Source of the DNA: Trichobilharzia szidati | Lineage: Eukaryota; Platyhelminthes; Trematoda; Strigeidida; Schistosomatidae | Reading direction: 5' to 3' | Assembly (NCBI GenBank): GCA_944472155.2 | Contig: OX235275.1 | Location: 26,898,865 to 26,962,864, forward strand | DNA length: 64,000 nucleotides | In this document: piece by piece, positions 47,181 to 60,184 of the stretch | Layout of the letters: every line of letters starts with the position of its first letter | Position numbering within the stretch: position 1 is the stretch's first letter | Position numbers and translations under genes: made by a program | The notes under the pieces: generated by a model | Seen by the model: the letters and a program-made list of their open reading frames with translations, nothing else | Database searches by the model: none | Told to the model about the DNA's origin: nothing

Positions 47181-50100
47181 AAATAATACATAGAGAAATA
47201 GGTGATGTCATATGAACACAACTCTCACTACGCATCTTCAATCGTTCAGCTTACAGGCGTGTATGTCATTGATTTACAACAATCACAATGAACAGGTCAC
47301 TTCGCCTAATGGCGAACTGGTCTTCACCAGTCGAGACTTACCAGGTGTGGAATCACTGGAGTTGTCATTGTGACCTGTAAAATACATAGAGAAATAGGTG
47401 ATGTCATATGAACACAACTCTCACTACGCATCTTCAATCGTTCAGCTTACAGGCGTGTATGTCATTGATTTACAACAATCAGAATGAACAGGTCACTTCG
47501 TCTAATGGCGAACTGGTCTTCACCAGTCGACACTTACCAGGTGTGGAATCACTGGAGTTGTCATTGTGACCTGTAAATAATACATAGAGAAATAGGTGAT
47601 GTCATATGAACACAACTCTCACTACGCATCTTCAATCGTTCAGCTTACAGGCGTGTATGTCATTGATTTACAACAATCAGAATGAACAGGTCACTTCGTC
47701 TAATGGCGAACTGGTCTTCACCAGTCGAGACTTACCAGGTGTGGAATCACTGGAGTTGTCATTGTGACCTGTAAATAATACATAGAGAAATAGGTGATGT
47801 CATATGAACACAACTCTCACTACGCATCTTCAATCGTTCAGCTTACAGGCGTGTATGTCATTGATTTACAACAATCAGAATGAACAGGTCACTTCGTCTA
47901 ATGGCGAACTGGTCTTCACCAGTCGACACTTACCAGGTGTGGAATCACTGGAGTTGTCATTGTGACCTGTAAATGATACATAGAGAAATAGGTGATGTCA
48001 TATGAACACAACTCTCACTACGCATCTTCAATCGTTCAGCTTACAGGCGTGTATGTCATTGATTTACAACAATCAGAATGAACAGGTCACTTCGTCTAAT
48101 GGCGAACTGGTCTTCACCAGTCGAGACTTACCAGGTGTGGAATCACTGGAGTTGTCATTGTGACCTGTAAATACATAGAGAAATAGGTGATGTCATATGA
48201 ACACAACTCTCACTACGCATCTTCAATCGTTCAGCTTACAGGCGTGTATGTCATTGATTTACAACAATCAGAATGAACAGCTCACTTCGCCTAATGGCGA
48301 ACTGGTCTTCACCAGTCGACACTTACCAGGTGTGGAATCACTGGAGTTGTCATTGTGACCTGTAATAATACATAGAGAAATAGGTGATGTCATATGAACA
48401 CAACTCTCACTACGCATCTTCAATCGTTCAGCTTACAGGCGTGTATGTCATTGATTTACAACAATCAGAATGAACAGCTCACTTCGCCTAATGGCGAACT
48501 GGTCTTCACCAGTCGAGACTTACCAGGTGTGGAATCACTGGAGTTGTCATTGTGACCTGTAAATAATACATAGAGAAATAGGTGATGTCATATGAACAAA
48601 ACTCTCACTACGCATCTTCAATCGTTCAGCTTATAGGCGTGTATGTCATTGATTTACAACAATCAGAATGAACAGCTCACTACGCCTAATGGCGAACTGG
48701 TCTTCACCAGTCGAGACTTACCAGGTGTGGAATCACTGGAGTTGTCATTGTGACCTGTAAATACATAGAGAAATAGGTGATGTCATATGAACACAACTCT
48801 CACTACGCATCTTCAATCGTTCAGCTTACAGGCGTGTATGTCATTGATTTACAACAATCAGAATGAACAGGTCACTTCGTCTAATGGCGAACTGGTCTTC
48901 ACCAGTCGAGACTTACCAGGTGTGGAATCACTGGAGTTGTCATTGTGACCTGTAAATAATACATAGAGAAATAGGTGATGTCATATGAACACAACTCTCA
49001 CTACGCATCTTTAATCGTTCAGCTTACAGGCGTGTATGTCATTGATGTACAACAATCAGAATGAACAGCTCACTACGCCTAATGGCGAACTGGTCTTCAC
49101 CAGTCGAGACTTACCAGGTGTGGAATCACTGGAGTTGTCATTGTGACCTGTAAATACATAGAGAAATAGGTGATGTCATATGAACACAACTCTCACTACG
49201 CATCTTCAATCGTTCAGCTTACAGGCGTGTATGTCATTGATTTACAACAATCAGAATGAACAGCTCACTTCGCCTAATGGCGAACTGGTCTTCACCAGTC
49301 GAGACTTACCAGGTGTGGAATCACTGGAGTTGTCATTGTGACCTGTAAAATACATAGAGAAATAGGTGATGTCATATGAACACAACTCTCACTACGCATC
49401 TTCAATCGTTCAGCTTACAGGCGTGTATGTCATTGATTTACAACAATCAGAATGAACAGGTCACTTCGTCTAATGGCGAACTGGTCTTCACCAGTCGAGA
49501 CTTACCAGGTGTGGAATCACTGGAGTTGTCATTGTGACCTGTAAATAATACATAGAGAAATAGGTGATGTCATATGAACACAACTCTCACTACGCATCTT
49601 CAATCGTTCAGCTTACAGGCGTGTATGTCATTGATTTACAACAATCAGAATGAACAGGTCACTTCGTCTAATGGCGAACTGGTCTTCACCAGTCGAGACT
49701 TACCAGGTGTGGAATCACTGGAGTTGTCATTGTGACCTGTAAATAATACATAGAGAAATAGGTGATGTCATATGAACACAACTCTCACTACGCATCTTCA
49801 ATCGTTCAGCTTACAGGCGTGTATGTCATTGATTTACAACAATCAGAATGAACAGGTCACTTCGTCTAATGGCGAACTGGTCTTCACCAGTCGAGACTTA
49901 CCAGGTGTGGAATCACTGGAGTTGTCATTGTGACCTGTAATAATACATAGAGAAATAGGTGATGTCATATGAACACAACTCTCACTACGCATCTTCAATC
50001 GTTCAGCTTACAGGCGTGTATGTCATTGATTTACAACAATCAGAATGAACAGGTCACTTCGTCTAATGGCGAACTGGTCTTCACCAGTCGAGACTTACCA

Positions 50101-51791
50101 GGTGTGGAATCACTGGAGTTGTCATTGTGACCTGTAAAATACATAGAGAAATAGGTGATGTCATATGAACACAACTCTCACTACGCATCTTCAATCGTTC
50201 AGCTTACAGGCGTGTATGTCATTGATTTACAACAATCAGAATGAACAGGTCACTTCGTCTAATGGCGAACTGGTCTTCACCAGTCGAGACTTACCAGGTG
50301 TGGAATCACTGGAGTTGTCATTGTGACCTGTAAATAATACATAGAGAAATAGGTGATGTCATATGAACACAACTCTCACTACGCATCTTCAATCGTTCAG
50401 CTTACAGGCGTGTATGTCATTGATTTACAACAATCAGAATGAACAGGTCACTTCGTCTAATGGCGAACTGGTCTTCACCAGTCGAGACTTACCAGGTGTG
50501 GAATCACTGGAGTTGTCATTGTGACCTGTAAATACATAGAGAAATAGGTGATGTCATATGAACACAACTCTCACTACGCATCTTCAATCGTCCAGCTTAC
50601 AGGCGTGTATGTCATTGATTTACAACAATCAGAATGAACAGCTCACTACGCCTAATGGCGAACTGGTCTTCACCAGTCGAGACTTACCAGGTGTGGAATC
50701 ACTGGAGTTGTCATTGTGACCTGTAAATACATAGAGAAATAGGTGATGTCATATGAACACAACTCTCACTACGCATCTTCAATCGTCCAGCTTACAGGCG
50801 TGTATGTCATTGATTTACAACAATCAGAATGAACAGCTCACTACGCCTAATGGCGAACTGGTCTTCACCAGTCGAGACTTACCAGGTGTGGAATCACTGG
50901 AGTTGTCATTGTGACCTGTAAATACATAGAGAAATAGGTGATGTCATATGAACACAACTCTCACTACGCATCTTCAATCGTTCAGCTTACAGGCGTGTAT
51001 GTCATTGATTTACAACAATCAGAATGAACAGGTCACTTCGTCTAATGGCGAACTGGTCTTCACCAGTCGAGACTTACCAGGTGTGGAATCACTGGAGTTG
51101 TCATTGTGACCTGTAAATGATACATAGAGAAATAGGTGATGTCATATGAACACAACTCTCACTACGCATCTTCAATCGTTCAGCTCATAGGCGTGTATGT
51201 CATTGATTTACAACAATCACAATGAACAGCTCACTTCGCTTAATGGCGAACTGGTCTTCACCAGTCGAGACTTACCAGGTGTGGAATCACTGGAGTTGTC
51301 ATTGTGACCTGTAAATGATACATAGAGAAATAGGTGATGTCATATGAACACAACTCTCACTACGCATCTTCAATCGTTCAGCTTATAGGCGTGTATGTCA
51401 TTGATTTACAAGAATCAGAATGAACAGGTCACTTCGTCTAATGGCGAACTGGTCTTCACCAGTCGAGACTTACCAGGTGTGGAATCACTGGAGTTGTCAT
51501 TGTGACCTGTAAATACATAGAGAAATAGGTGATGTCATATGAACACAACTCTCACTACGCATCTTCAATCGTTCAGCTTATATGTGTATGTCATTGATTT
51601 ACAACAATCAGAATGAACAGGTCACTTCGTCTAATGGCGAACTGGTCTTCACCAGTCGAGACTTACCAGGTGTGGAATCACTGGAGTTGTCATTGTGACC
51701 TGTAAATAATACATAGAGAAATAGGTGATGTCATATGAACACAACTCTCACTACGCATCTTCAATCGTTCAGCTTACAGGCGTGTATGTCA

Positions 51792-54540
51792 TTGATTTAC
51801 AACAATCAGAATGAACAGCTCACTTCGCCTAATGGCGAACTGGTCTTCACCAGTCGAGACTTACCAGGTGTGGAATCACTGGAGTTGTCATTGTGACCTG
51901 TAAATACATAGAGAAATAGGTGATGTCATATGAACAAAACTCTCACTACGCATCTTCAATCGTTCAGCTTACAGGCGTGTATGTCATTGATTTACAACAA
52001 TCAGAATGAACAGCTCACTTCGCCTAATGGCGAACTGGTCTTCACCAGTCGAGACTTACCAGGTGTGGAATCACTGGAGTTGTCATTGTGACCTGTAAAT
52101 ACATAGAGAAATAGGTGATGTCATATGAACAAAACTCTCACTACGCATCTTCAATCGTTCAGCTTATAGGCGTGTATGTCATTGATTTACAACAATCAGA
52201 ATGAACAGGTCACTTCGTCTAATGGCGAACTGGTCTTCACCAGTCGAGACTTACCAGGTGTGGAATCACTGGAGTTGTCATTGTGACCTGTAAGTAATAC
52301 ATAGAGAAATAGGTGATGTCATATGAACACAACTCTCACTACGCATCTTCAATCGTTCAGCTTATATGTGTATGTCATTGATTTACAACAATCACAATGA
52401 ACAGGTCACTTCGCTTAATGGCGAACTGGTCTTCACCAGTCGAGACTTACCAGGTGTGGAATCACTGGAGTTGTCATTGTGACCTGTAAATGATACATAG
52501 AGAAATAGGTGATGTCATATGAACACAACTCTCACTACGCATCTTCAATCTTTCAGCTTATAGGCGTGTATGTCATTGATTTACAACAATCACAATGAAC
52601 AGGTCACTTCGCCTAATGGCGAACTGGTCTTCACCAGTCGAGACTTACCAGGTGTGGAATCACTGGAGTTGTCATTGTGACCTGTTAATGATACATAGAG
52701 AAATAGGTGATGTCATATGAACACAACTCTCACTACGCATCTTCAATCGTTCAGCTTATAGGCGTGTATGTCATTGATTTACAACAATCAGAATGAACAG
52801 GTCACTTCGTCTAATGGCGAACTGGTCTTCACCAGTCGAGACTTACCAGGTGTGGAATCACTGGAGTTGTCATTGTGACCTGTAAATAATACATAGAGAA
52901 ATAGGTGATGTCATATGAACACAACTCTCACTACGCATCTTCAATCGTTCAGCTCATAGGCGTGTATGTCATTGATTTACAACAATCACAATGAACAGCT
53001 CACTTCGCTTAATGGCGAACTGGTCTTCACCAGTCGAGACTTACCAGGTGTGGAATAACTGGAGTTGTCATTGTGACCTGTAAATACATAGAGAAATAGG
53101 TGATGTCATATGAACACAACTCTCACTACGCATCTTCAATCGTTCAGCTTACAGGCGTGTATGTCATTGATTTACAACAATCAGAATGAACAGGTCACTT
53201 CGTCTAATGGCGAACTGGTCTTCACCAGTCGAGACTTACCAGGTGTGGAATCACTGGAGTTGTCATTGTGACCTGTAAATACATAGAGAAATAGGTGATG
53301 TCATATGAACACAACTCTCACTACGCATCTTCAATCGTTCAGCTTACAGGCGTGTATGTCATTGATTTACAACAATCAGAATGAACAGCTCACTTCGCCT
53401 AATGGCGAACTGGTCTTCACCAGTCGAGACTTACCAGGTGTGGAATCACTGGAGTTGTCATTGTGACCTGTAAATACATAGAGAAATAGGTGATGTCATA
53501 TGAACAAAACTCTCACTACGCATCTTCAATCGTTCAGCTTACAGGCGTGTATGTCATTGATTTACAACAATCAGAATGAACAGCTCACTTCGCTTAATGG
53601 CGAACTGGTCTTCACCAGTCGAGACTTACCAGGTGTGGAATCACTGGAGTTGTCATTGTGACCTGTAAATGATACATAGAGAAATAGGTGATGTCATATG
53701 AACAAAACTCTCACTACGCATCTTCAATCGTTCAGCTTATAGGCGTGTATGTCATTGATTTACAAGAATCAGAATGAACAGCTCACTTCGCCTAATGGCG
53801 AACTGGTCTTCACCAGTCGAGACTTACCAGGTGTGGAATCACTGGAGTTGTCATTGTGACCTGTAAATACATAGAGAAATAGGTGATGCCATATGAACAC
53901 AACTCTCACTACGCATCTTCAATCGTTCAGCTTATATGTGTATATCATTGATTTACAACAATCACAATGAACAGGTCACTTCGCTTAATGGCGAACTGGT
54001 CTTCACCAGTCGAGACTTACCAGGTGTGGAATCACTGGAGTTGTCATTGTGACCTGTAAATGATACATAGAGAAATAGGTGATGTCATATGAACACAACT
54101 CTCACTACGCATCTTCAATCTTTCAGCTTATAGGCGCGTATGTCATTGATTTACAACAATCACAATGAACAGGTCACTTCGCCTAATGGCGAACTGGTCT
54201 TCACCAGTCGAGACTTACCAGGTGTGGAATCACTGGAGTTGTCATTGTGACCTGTTAATGATACATAGAGAAATAGGTGATGTCATATGAACACAACTCT
54301 CACTACGCATCTTCAATCGTTCAGCTTATAGGCGTGTATGTCATTGATTTACAACAATCACAATGAACAGCTCAATTCGCTTAATGGCGAACTGGTCTTC
54401 ACCAGTCGAGACTTACCAGGTGTGGAATCACTGGAGTTGTCATTGTGACCTGTAAATGATACATAGAGAAATAGGTGATGTCATATGAACACAACTCTCA
54501 CTACGCATCTTCAATCGTTCAGCTTATAGGCGTGTATGTC
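51792..54540. repeat. Higher-order repeat of eight satellite units (about 1570 bp)
   Basis: Marker positions repeat at exactly 1570 bp: 51,792/53,362, 51,987/53,557, 52,378/53,948, 52,576/54,146 and 52,774/54,344. The pairs share rare variants: GCTTATATGTG with CGCTTAATGG at 52,378 and 53,948, CAATCTTTCAG with CCTGTTAATG at 52,576 and 54,146, and GAACAAAACTC at the units near 51,987 and 53,557. Unit-length differences between the two blocks are 0-3 bp. An eight-unit block was therefore duplicated recently at the distal end. Confidence 0.75.
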
Positions 54541-54829
54541 ATTGATTTACAACAATCAGAATGAACAGGTCACTTCGTCTAATGGCGAACTGGTCTTCAC
54601 CAGTCGAGACTTACCAGGTGTGGAATCACTGGAGTTGTCATTGTGACCTGTAAATAATACATAGAGAAATAGGTGATGCCATATGAACACAACTCTCACT
54701 ACGCATCTTCAATCTTTCAGCTTATAGGTGTGTATGTCATTGACTTACAAAAATCACAATGAACAGCTCACTTCGCCTAATGGCGAACTGGTCTTCACCA
54801 GTCGAGACTTACCAGGTGTGGAATCACTT

Positions 54830-55170
54830 GATTTTTTTGTTTTATATATGAATTACGAACTTGTTTCTTAGGTGTCTTCTGATTATCACTTGTTTGTTTT
54901 CTTTTTTTCTCGCATTTTGTGTTTTTTACATTCCATATTGTTTGTTGTGGTTTCTTTTTTGTGTCTTTTTATTCCTTTTTTTCCGCGTTTTTCTGTGGTT
55001 TTAATTTCGGTTTTTTTTCGGATTTATTCATTTTGCGTTCTTTGTCCCTGACTTTATTGTGGCTTTATGCGTTGTTTCTATTTCTCTGCTGATTTTGTTT
55101 ACTCTGTCCCATTTTTTTTACTTTTTTTGTTATTCAATCTTTCTCCATGTATTTATTTGTTTTTTTTACT
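54830..55170. other. T-rich tract at the distal end of the satellite
   Basis: Straight after a broken satellite unit the plus strand becomes very T-rich with G, in runs such as CTTTTTTTCTCGC and GGTTTTTTTTCGG. No ORF or element was recognised. Bases 55,171-55,700 are AT-rich and unassigned. Confidence 0.7.
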
Positions 55171-55704
55171 GGATTTTAATTAATATCGATGGAACTACTT
55201 AATTTATCCATAATACTACACCATGCGACACCATACCATCATATTCCTACGTAGCACTACGCGGTATATTCATTATCTTCTTCATAACATTCCATTATAT
55301 TTCTATAAATCATAAGCTTTTGTAGATACAAGTACTTTTTAATAATTCTTGATGTGCTTGACCTCACTGTTCAGAGATTGTAAGGTTTCTAAGAATTAAT
55401 TACAGGGTTTAGCTTTTAGTTTACTTTTGACTATTGCGCCTGCAGCCACGTCTATGGCATTTTAATTAGAAAAAAAATTAATGAGTATACTCATTGTCTG
55501 TTGAAAAGTCTGATATTTGTGTTGAGCCACGGAGTGCCTTTCTAATTATAACTTGATAATATACAGATTTGAAACCGGTGTTCTGCGTATGGTATTATAG
55601 TTCTTATTATCTACTGAGAGTCTGTTCACTTAAATAGTCTGGTTTAGTTCCACTAAAACGTGTCTAACCCTGATACACTAAATATAAGGAAAAATCTTCC
55701 TCTG

Positions 55705-56925
55705 CCTGGCCTAGCGAAGCTGTAATCCCACAAAGTGTTGCTCTCTCTCTCCCCTGTTCTCTCATGCCTTCTTTCTTTTCACACGACTTGCCTCCGTCCA
55801 GAGAAATCAATCCGCTAGTTATGCTGATGATCAGACCATGTCGTTGCCAGTTGCCAGTTGCAATCAGACCGTCACAAGCTAAAAAGTACTTTGTCGGACA
55901 TCAGCCTGTGTTATAAGCTAAATGGTCTTACCTCAGATCCCTCTAAATGACAGAATATCAACTTCACCTTCAGGTCAAAAGCTGAACCACACGAACTGAA
56001 TCGTTCAAAAGATGTTGCGTAGCAGGCACTGAGGTAGAAACTAAGCCACTCATTGAATGAACTGGAATAGTTCTATCCAATGACCTTTTTTGTCTTGTCG
56101 ACTTCTACGCAAATATTCTTTTTGTCCTGATATATTAGGAAGATGAGACAATCAAGATCACTCAGCCTCTACTTCCAATATTTTTTAAACTCTTGCGTCT
56201 CACCTATAGTTATTCACTGCTCGCCCATAGTCTTTCCTGGGCTAGTTGAAACGGACTATGCCATGTTGTACAGAGTAAAGGAGTTTGTCCGTAAGGCTAG
56301 TGGTGTGCCACTAAGGCAGCCATTTGGTCACTATTGTAGCTGACAGACACCTTGGCTGGTGTTAGAGGTGGTCTGAATCTATGGTGAATGACTCTCAGCA
56401 GCCCTCAGATTAGGGAATCTGCCCGCCATGCATCTCATCAGGTGAGATTAGAAGTCATTACAAAAGATTATGTGTGAGTGAGAAAATGTAGACAAACCCG
56501 AAGATATGCTATCCGACCCGCAATCTGTGTGGCAGAGATAGTGTAAGCCGGCAAGCGTATAACTTTCTATGTAACTGGCAAAATTACTGGCTATTTCATC
56601 CCCTCTTATTTGTTAGTTAAGGTGACAGACACTGTTTCAATTATCTGGACATTTCAACTGGTAATATCATCGTCATCATCATCGTTAGTTCACACTTTCT
56701 GTACATTTTTTAGTGTATTGTCAGTGCTAATATCAATATAGCAGCTTTCATGAATTCTGATTACATATACACTGCTGCAGATTATTCTCTATTTTGGTGT
56801 TTGCTGTTGTTTGAGTAAATTAGTTGCAACACTGTACCAAATGCTGAGAATTCTACACTGTATCAGAAGTACTGTTTTAGAATAAAGCAAATCACTGTAA
56901 ATAATAATAATAATATTATTATCAT
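55705..56925 (+). mobile_element. LINE-C (CR1/jockey-like) 3' fragment
   Basis: Decayed RT motif B sequence lies near 55,715-55,770, followed by an intact catalytic box YADD in one frame at 55,820-55,831 ('YADDQTMSL'). A 66-codon ORF (56,143-56,343) reads 'NSCVSPIVIHCSPIVFPGL', matching the C-terminal part of the longer LINE-C copy at 61,985-64,000 ('NSCILPIPLYCSPLFFPGL'). The 3' non-coding end near 56,830 ('CAAATGCTGAGAATTCTACA') also matches the end of that copy. An (AAT)n run closes it at 56,905-56,925. The 5' part is missing and frames shift, so it is a dead fragment. Confidence 0.75.
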
Positions 56926-57499
56926 GATTGGAGACTGTGCGGTTTCTCATCGTCACAGTTATTCGACAAAAATGATACTTATCGACTTGCTAGTGTCCTC
57001 TGGTCAAAAATATTCAATTTCGAAATAATATTATGGCTGGAAACATTAGAATATCTACTCGATCAGAAGGAGGTTTCACTGCTGACAATATATAGATGGA
57101 ATATCAACGTTCATTATTCACATGGTCTTGATCATATAGTTGAGTAGTGATGTTCATCGTGAGGAACGAAAATTCAGGCGTTTTAATTTCAATAAACCAA
57201 AGGATAGAGGCATTAAAATTAGGATATACCGAGAATTATGCGAGAAGAAATAAATTGCACCGTCACACTTACCCATTGCTGATTTTTCAGTAACCTGAAT
57301 GTGCTCAGCTGAAATGACAGAATAGAAATGTTGACAGATTCCAACCCAATTACTAGAAGCGATGTCAGAAATCAAGTCTAAGTCTAAATTGAATAACCAC
57401 TGCAGTAACGAGAAAGGTGAGAACAAATAGGTGATCAAATGAACAGAGGAAATTCAGTGACCGAACATGAGACTTTCTGGTGGAGTACCGTGTTCAAGC
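56926..57499. other. Unassigned spacer
   Basis: A 94-codon minus-strand ORF (57,438-57,154) has no recognised domain and resembles none of the retroelement proteins here. I see no repeats shared with the rest of the window. Confidence 0.4.
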
Positions 57500-59995
57500 T
57501 TCCTGCAGTCACCTCTGGAGCAGCGGGACTTGATGGAATGACTAGAAATTTTTAATTACCGTGGAGACAGCTTACTGTCTGCGTTCCTCTAGGCAATAGG
57601 CAGAGTCTGTGAATCAGAGATAGTCCCATCGCGTTGGTGTACATCATTGATTATCTCAATATACAAAAAAGAGACAAATCTTCCTGTGATAATCACAGGA
57701 GGATTAGCTTAACAAATATGGTATTTAAAGTTCTAAGCTCAATAACTATGCGTAGACTAGGTGGCCGAGATGGAATACCCCCGGAAGCACTGAAAGCGGA
57801 CCCGGAGACGACAGCAGATATGCTGACTGCATTATTGCAAAAGGTTTGGAAAGAGGGAAAGGTGCCTACTGACTGGAGGAAAAATTACCTCGTGAAACTA
57901 CCAAAGAACGGAGACTTAGGACTCTGCAAGAACTGGCGAGGAATCATGCTACTGTCAACGCCAAGTAAAATCCTGAGTCGCATCATCCTGGAGAGAATAA
58001 AGGACGCACTGGATACAGAACTCCGACCAGAACAAGCTGGATTCAGGAAAGGCAAATCATGTTCTGACCAAATTGCAACTCTACGTATCATCATCGGACA
58101 AAGCATGGAATGGCAATCAAACCTCTACCTCAACTTTATAGACTTTGAGAAGGCCTTCGACAGCGTTGACCGCGAAGTAATCCGGAAACTACTCAAGTAC
58201 TACGGCGTACCCCAAATATTCATCAACCTTATTCAACAGCTGTACGACAACGGCACATGTCAAGTGATCCACAACGGAAAACTCAGCGAGGCGTTTGGAG
58301 TAAACACAGGAGTCAGACAAGGGTGCTTATTATCACCAATGATATTCCTAATTGTGGCGGACTGGATTATGCGTCAGACAGTGGGAAACGAGAAGACAGG
58401 GACATCCTGGACCGACGTGAAGAATCGAGAAGACCTGGATTTCGCGGATGATTTATGTTTGATGTCACACAAAATCGAAGACTTACAAGCGAAAACCGAC
58501 AAACTGGTCAAAGAAGCAGCAAAGACAGGACTCCAGGTGAACATAGACAAGACGGAGGTCATGAAAATAACCAAACAACAACAACAACGACAACAGCAAC
58601 ATCCAGCGCCAATCACCATCAACGAGAGGGATTTTAAAGAGGTTACTTCATTCACTTATCTGGGGAGGATTGTCTCAACTACAGGAGGAACAAACGAGGA
58701 TGTCAAATCGAGAATCGGGAAGGCGAGAAACACATTCATCAACCTGAAACCAATCTGGAAATCTCCGTCACTCAACATCAACAACAAAATTCGGATTTTC
58801 AATACAAACGTCAAGTCAGTCAGTTCTTCCATACGGATCAGAAACTTGGCGGGTCACAAAGAATATTTCCAACAGCCTGTTGCAGACCTTAATCAACAGC
58901 TGTCTTCGCTCTATACTGAAGATCAGATGGCCGGAAAGAATCACAAACAAGAAGCTATGGGAACAAACAAAACAAGAACCAATCGCTCAACAAATATGAA
59001 GGAGAAAGTGGAGATGGATTGGACACTCACTGAGGAGGCCGCTGGGTGACATCGCGCGTCAGGCCATCACTCGAATGGAACCCGAAGGGGAAGCGGCGAG
59101 TGGGACGTCCAAGGGTGACATGGAGGAGATCGTGTGAAGAAGAATTGGAACAGTATGGATTAACATGGATGCAAGTGAAAAGTACAGCAGAAGACAGAAG
59201 CAAGTGGAGGTGTGCAGTTGAAGCCATATGTTCCACTAGGAACCAAAGGGAACAATAATAATAATAGACTAGGTGGCGCTTGCGCGGAACAGACACGAGA
59301 GAGCTAGGCAGGCTGTAGAATTGAAAGAGGGTGTATCGATTTTGGAACATGGGCATACTTATCGGCGTCCAACAATCGCCATATTTCTTGACCTGAAAGC
59401 GGTATTTGATTGCTTTAATCAAGAGGTACCACGGTGATGTTTGGCTGTGAGGCGAAATCCAAGCAAATACATCTCACTGACCAGGGCACCCTGCTTGCAC
59501 TTATGCAGCCAACTAAGAGCCTGGGGGGAATTGTCATCTGAAGTGGTGACAACCAGTGATGTCCCTCAGGGATGCCACGAATCCCCATTTCTATTCTATT
59601 TCATGATACATGAACTAATACTTTTAACCCTAGCTGTCTTCAGCGACTCAGGGATTGACTAGTTACCACCAGAGAATAATCTCGTTGGCTCGCAATATGC
59701 AGATTATATAGTCCTCTAGGGTGAAATGATGAAAGATTGCAGTCTTCTGGACACTGTGAGCAGCAATCTTCGAAGTTTTGACATGCGGTTCTCTCCCGTC
59801 AAATCTAAGATGATGCTACATGAATGGACTGCATTGGCTCCTGGCTTAAAGATAAGGAGTGGAGTGGAAGGGCATGTTGATCGCTTCACGTATTTAGGAA
59901 TTTGCATCAGCCAACGCCAATGGGTCCTAGATTCAGAAGCATGTGGATGTTTACTTCCAATGCGTCCCAAACTATGGCTTTCAATACCTCTCTAA
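57500..59995 (+). pseudogene. LINE-B (SR2-like) remnant, split by a LINE-A insertion
   Basis: The left part (57,500-57,765) codes for 'PAVTSGAAGLDGM', then 'KSSCDNHRRISLTNMVFKVL' of the RT fingers. The right part resumes at 59,278 and gives 'AGCRIERGCID' (for AGFR..RGCID), motif A as 'FLDLKAVFDC' near 59,385, 'WGELSSEVVTTS' at 59,520, and motif C at 59,696-59,707, where YADD has become YADY. 'MRFSPVKSKMML' and 'HVDRFTYLGICIS' follow up to 59,910. Several stops and shifts are present, and the second catalytic Asp is lost. The reading frame is continuous across the insertion site when the inserted LINE and one target repeat are set aside. Confidence 0.85.
57766..59264 (+). mobile_element. Youngest LINE-A copy, inserted in LINE-B with 13-bp target duplication
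   Basis: The target repeat TAGACTAGGTGGC flanks it (57,753-57,765 and 59,265-59,277), and the 3' end is an (AAT)n run (59,253-59,264). The copy is 5' truncated inside the RT ('DGIPPEALKAD'). It includes the RT fingers, motif A 'FIDFEKAFDSVDR' (ORF residues 168-180), motif B 'GVRQGCLLSP', and FADD at 58,441-58,452. A 471-codon ORF (57,634-59,049) covers it, but its first 44 codons belong to the host LINE-B, so it is a chance fusion. After about 58,815 the frame is shifted by a 4-nt duplication; the true C-terminus ('VGRPRVTWRRSCEEELEQYG') continues in the frame 59,046-59,258. The endonuclease domain is absent. Confidence 0.9.
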
Positions 59996-60184
59996 TTAAC
60001 ATCACTCCATGCTCAGACTTGCAACAAACTTTTAAAAAATAATAATTCAAGCTACTATATACGCAGAGGTTTAATAATTTTCAATTCATTACTCTTTGTT
60101 AATTATGTTTTAGTCAAAATGAAACAAACGACTGGCCTTTTCTTGTCAGTTATTGTTTCTTTATGTATCAGGGACATGGGTCAC

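Larger units (their letters stand above)
46991..54829. repeat. 197-bp satellite array, 40 units
   Basis: I counted 40 occurrences of the unit, marked by TTGATTTACA or near variants, from 47,071 to 54,740. The mean spacing is 196.6 bp, with unit lengths mostly 194-198 bp. Length differences lie at two places: the CTGTAAATAATACATAG junction (variants with AAATAC, AAAATAC, TAATAC, AAATGATAC) and GCTTACAGGCGTG versus GCTTATATGTG. Identity between units is very high by eye. There is no ORF of 60 codons or more in the array. Each unit holds adjacent inverted repeats that can fold as a cloverleaf (see 47,094-47,180). The right end stops inside a unit and gives way to T-rich DNA. Confidence 0.97.

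Noticed and set aside
46991..54829. CRISPR-like or coding tandem array
   Set aside because: Units abut without unique spacers, the unit length is not a multiple of three, and no frame stays open for 60 codons. It is a satellite.
59027..59422. 131-codon minus-strand ORF
   Set aside because: Antisense shadow of the LINE-A C-terminus and the following LINE-B region, crossing the insertion border.
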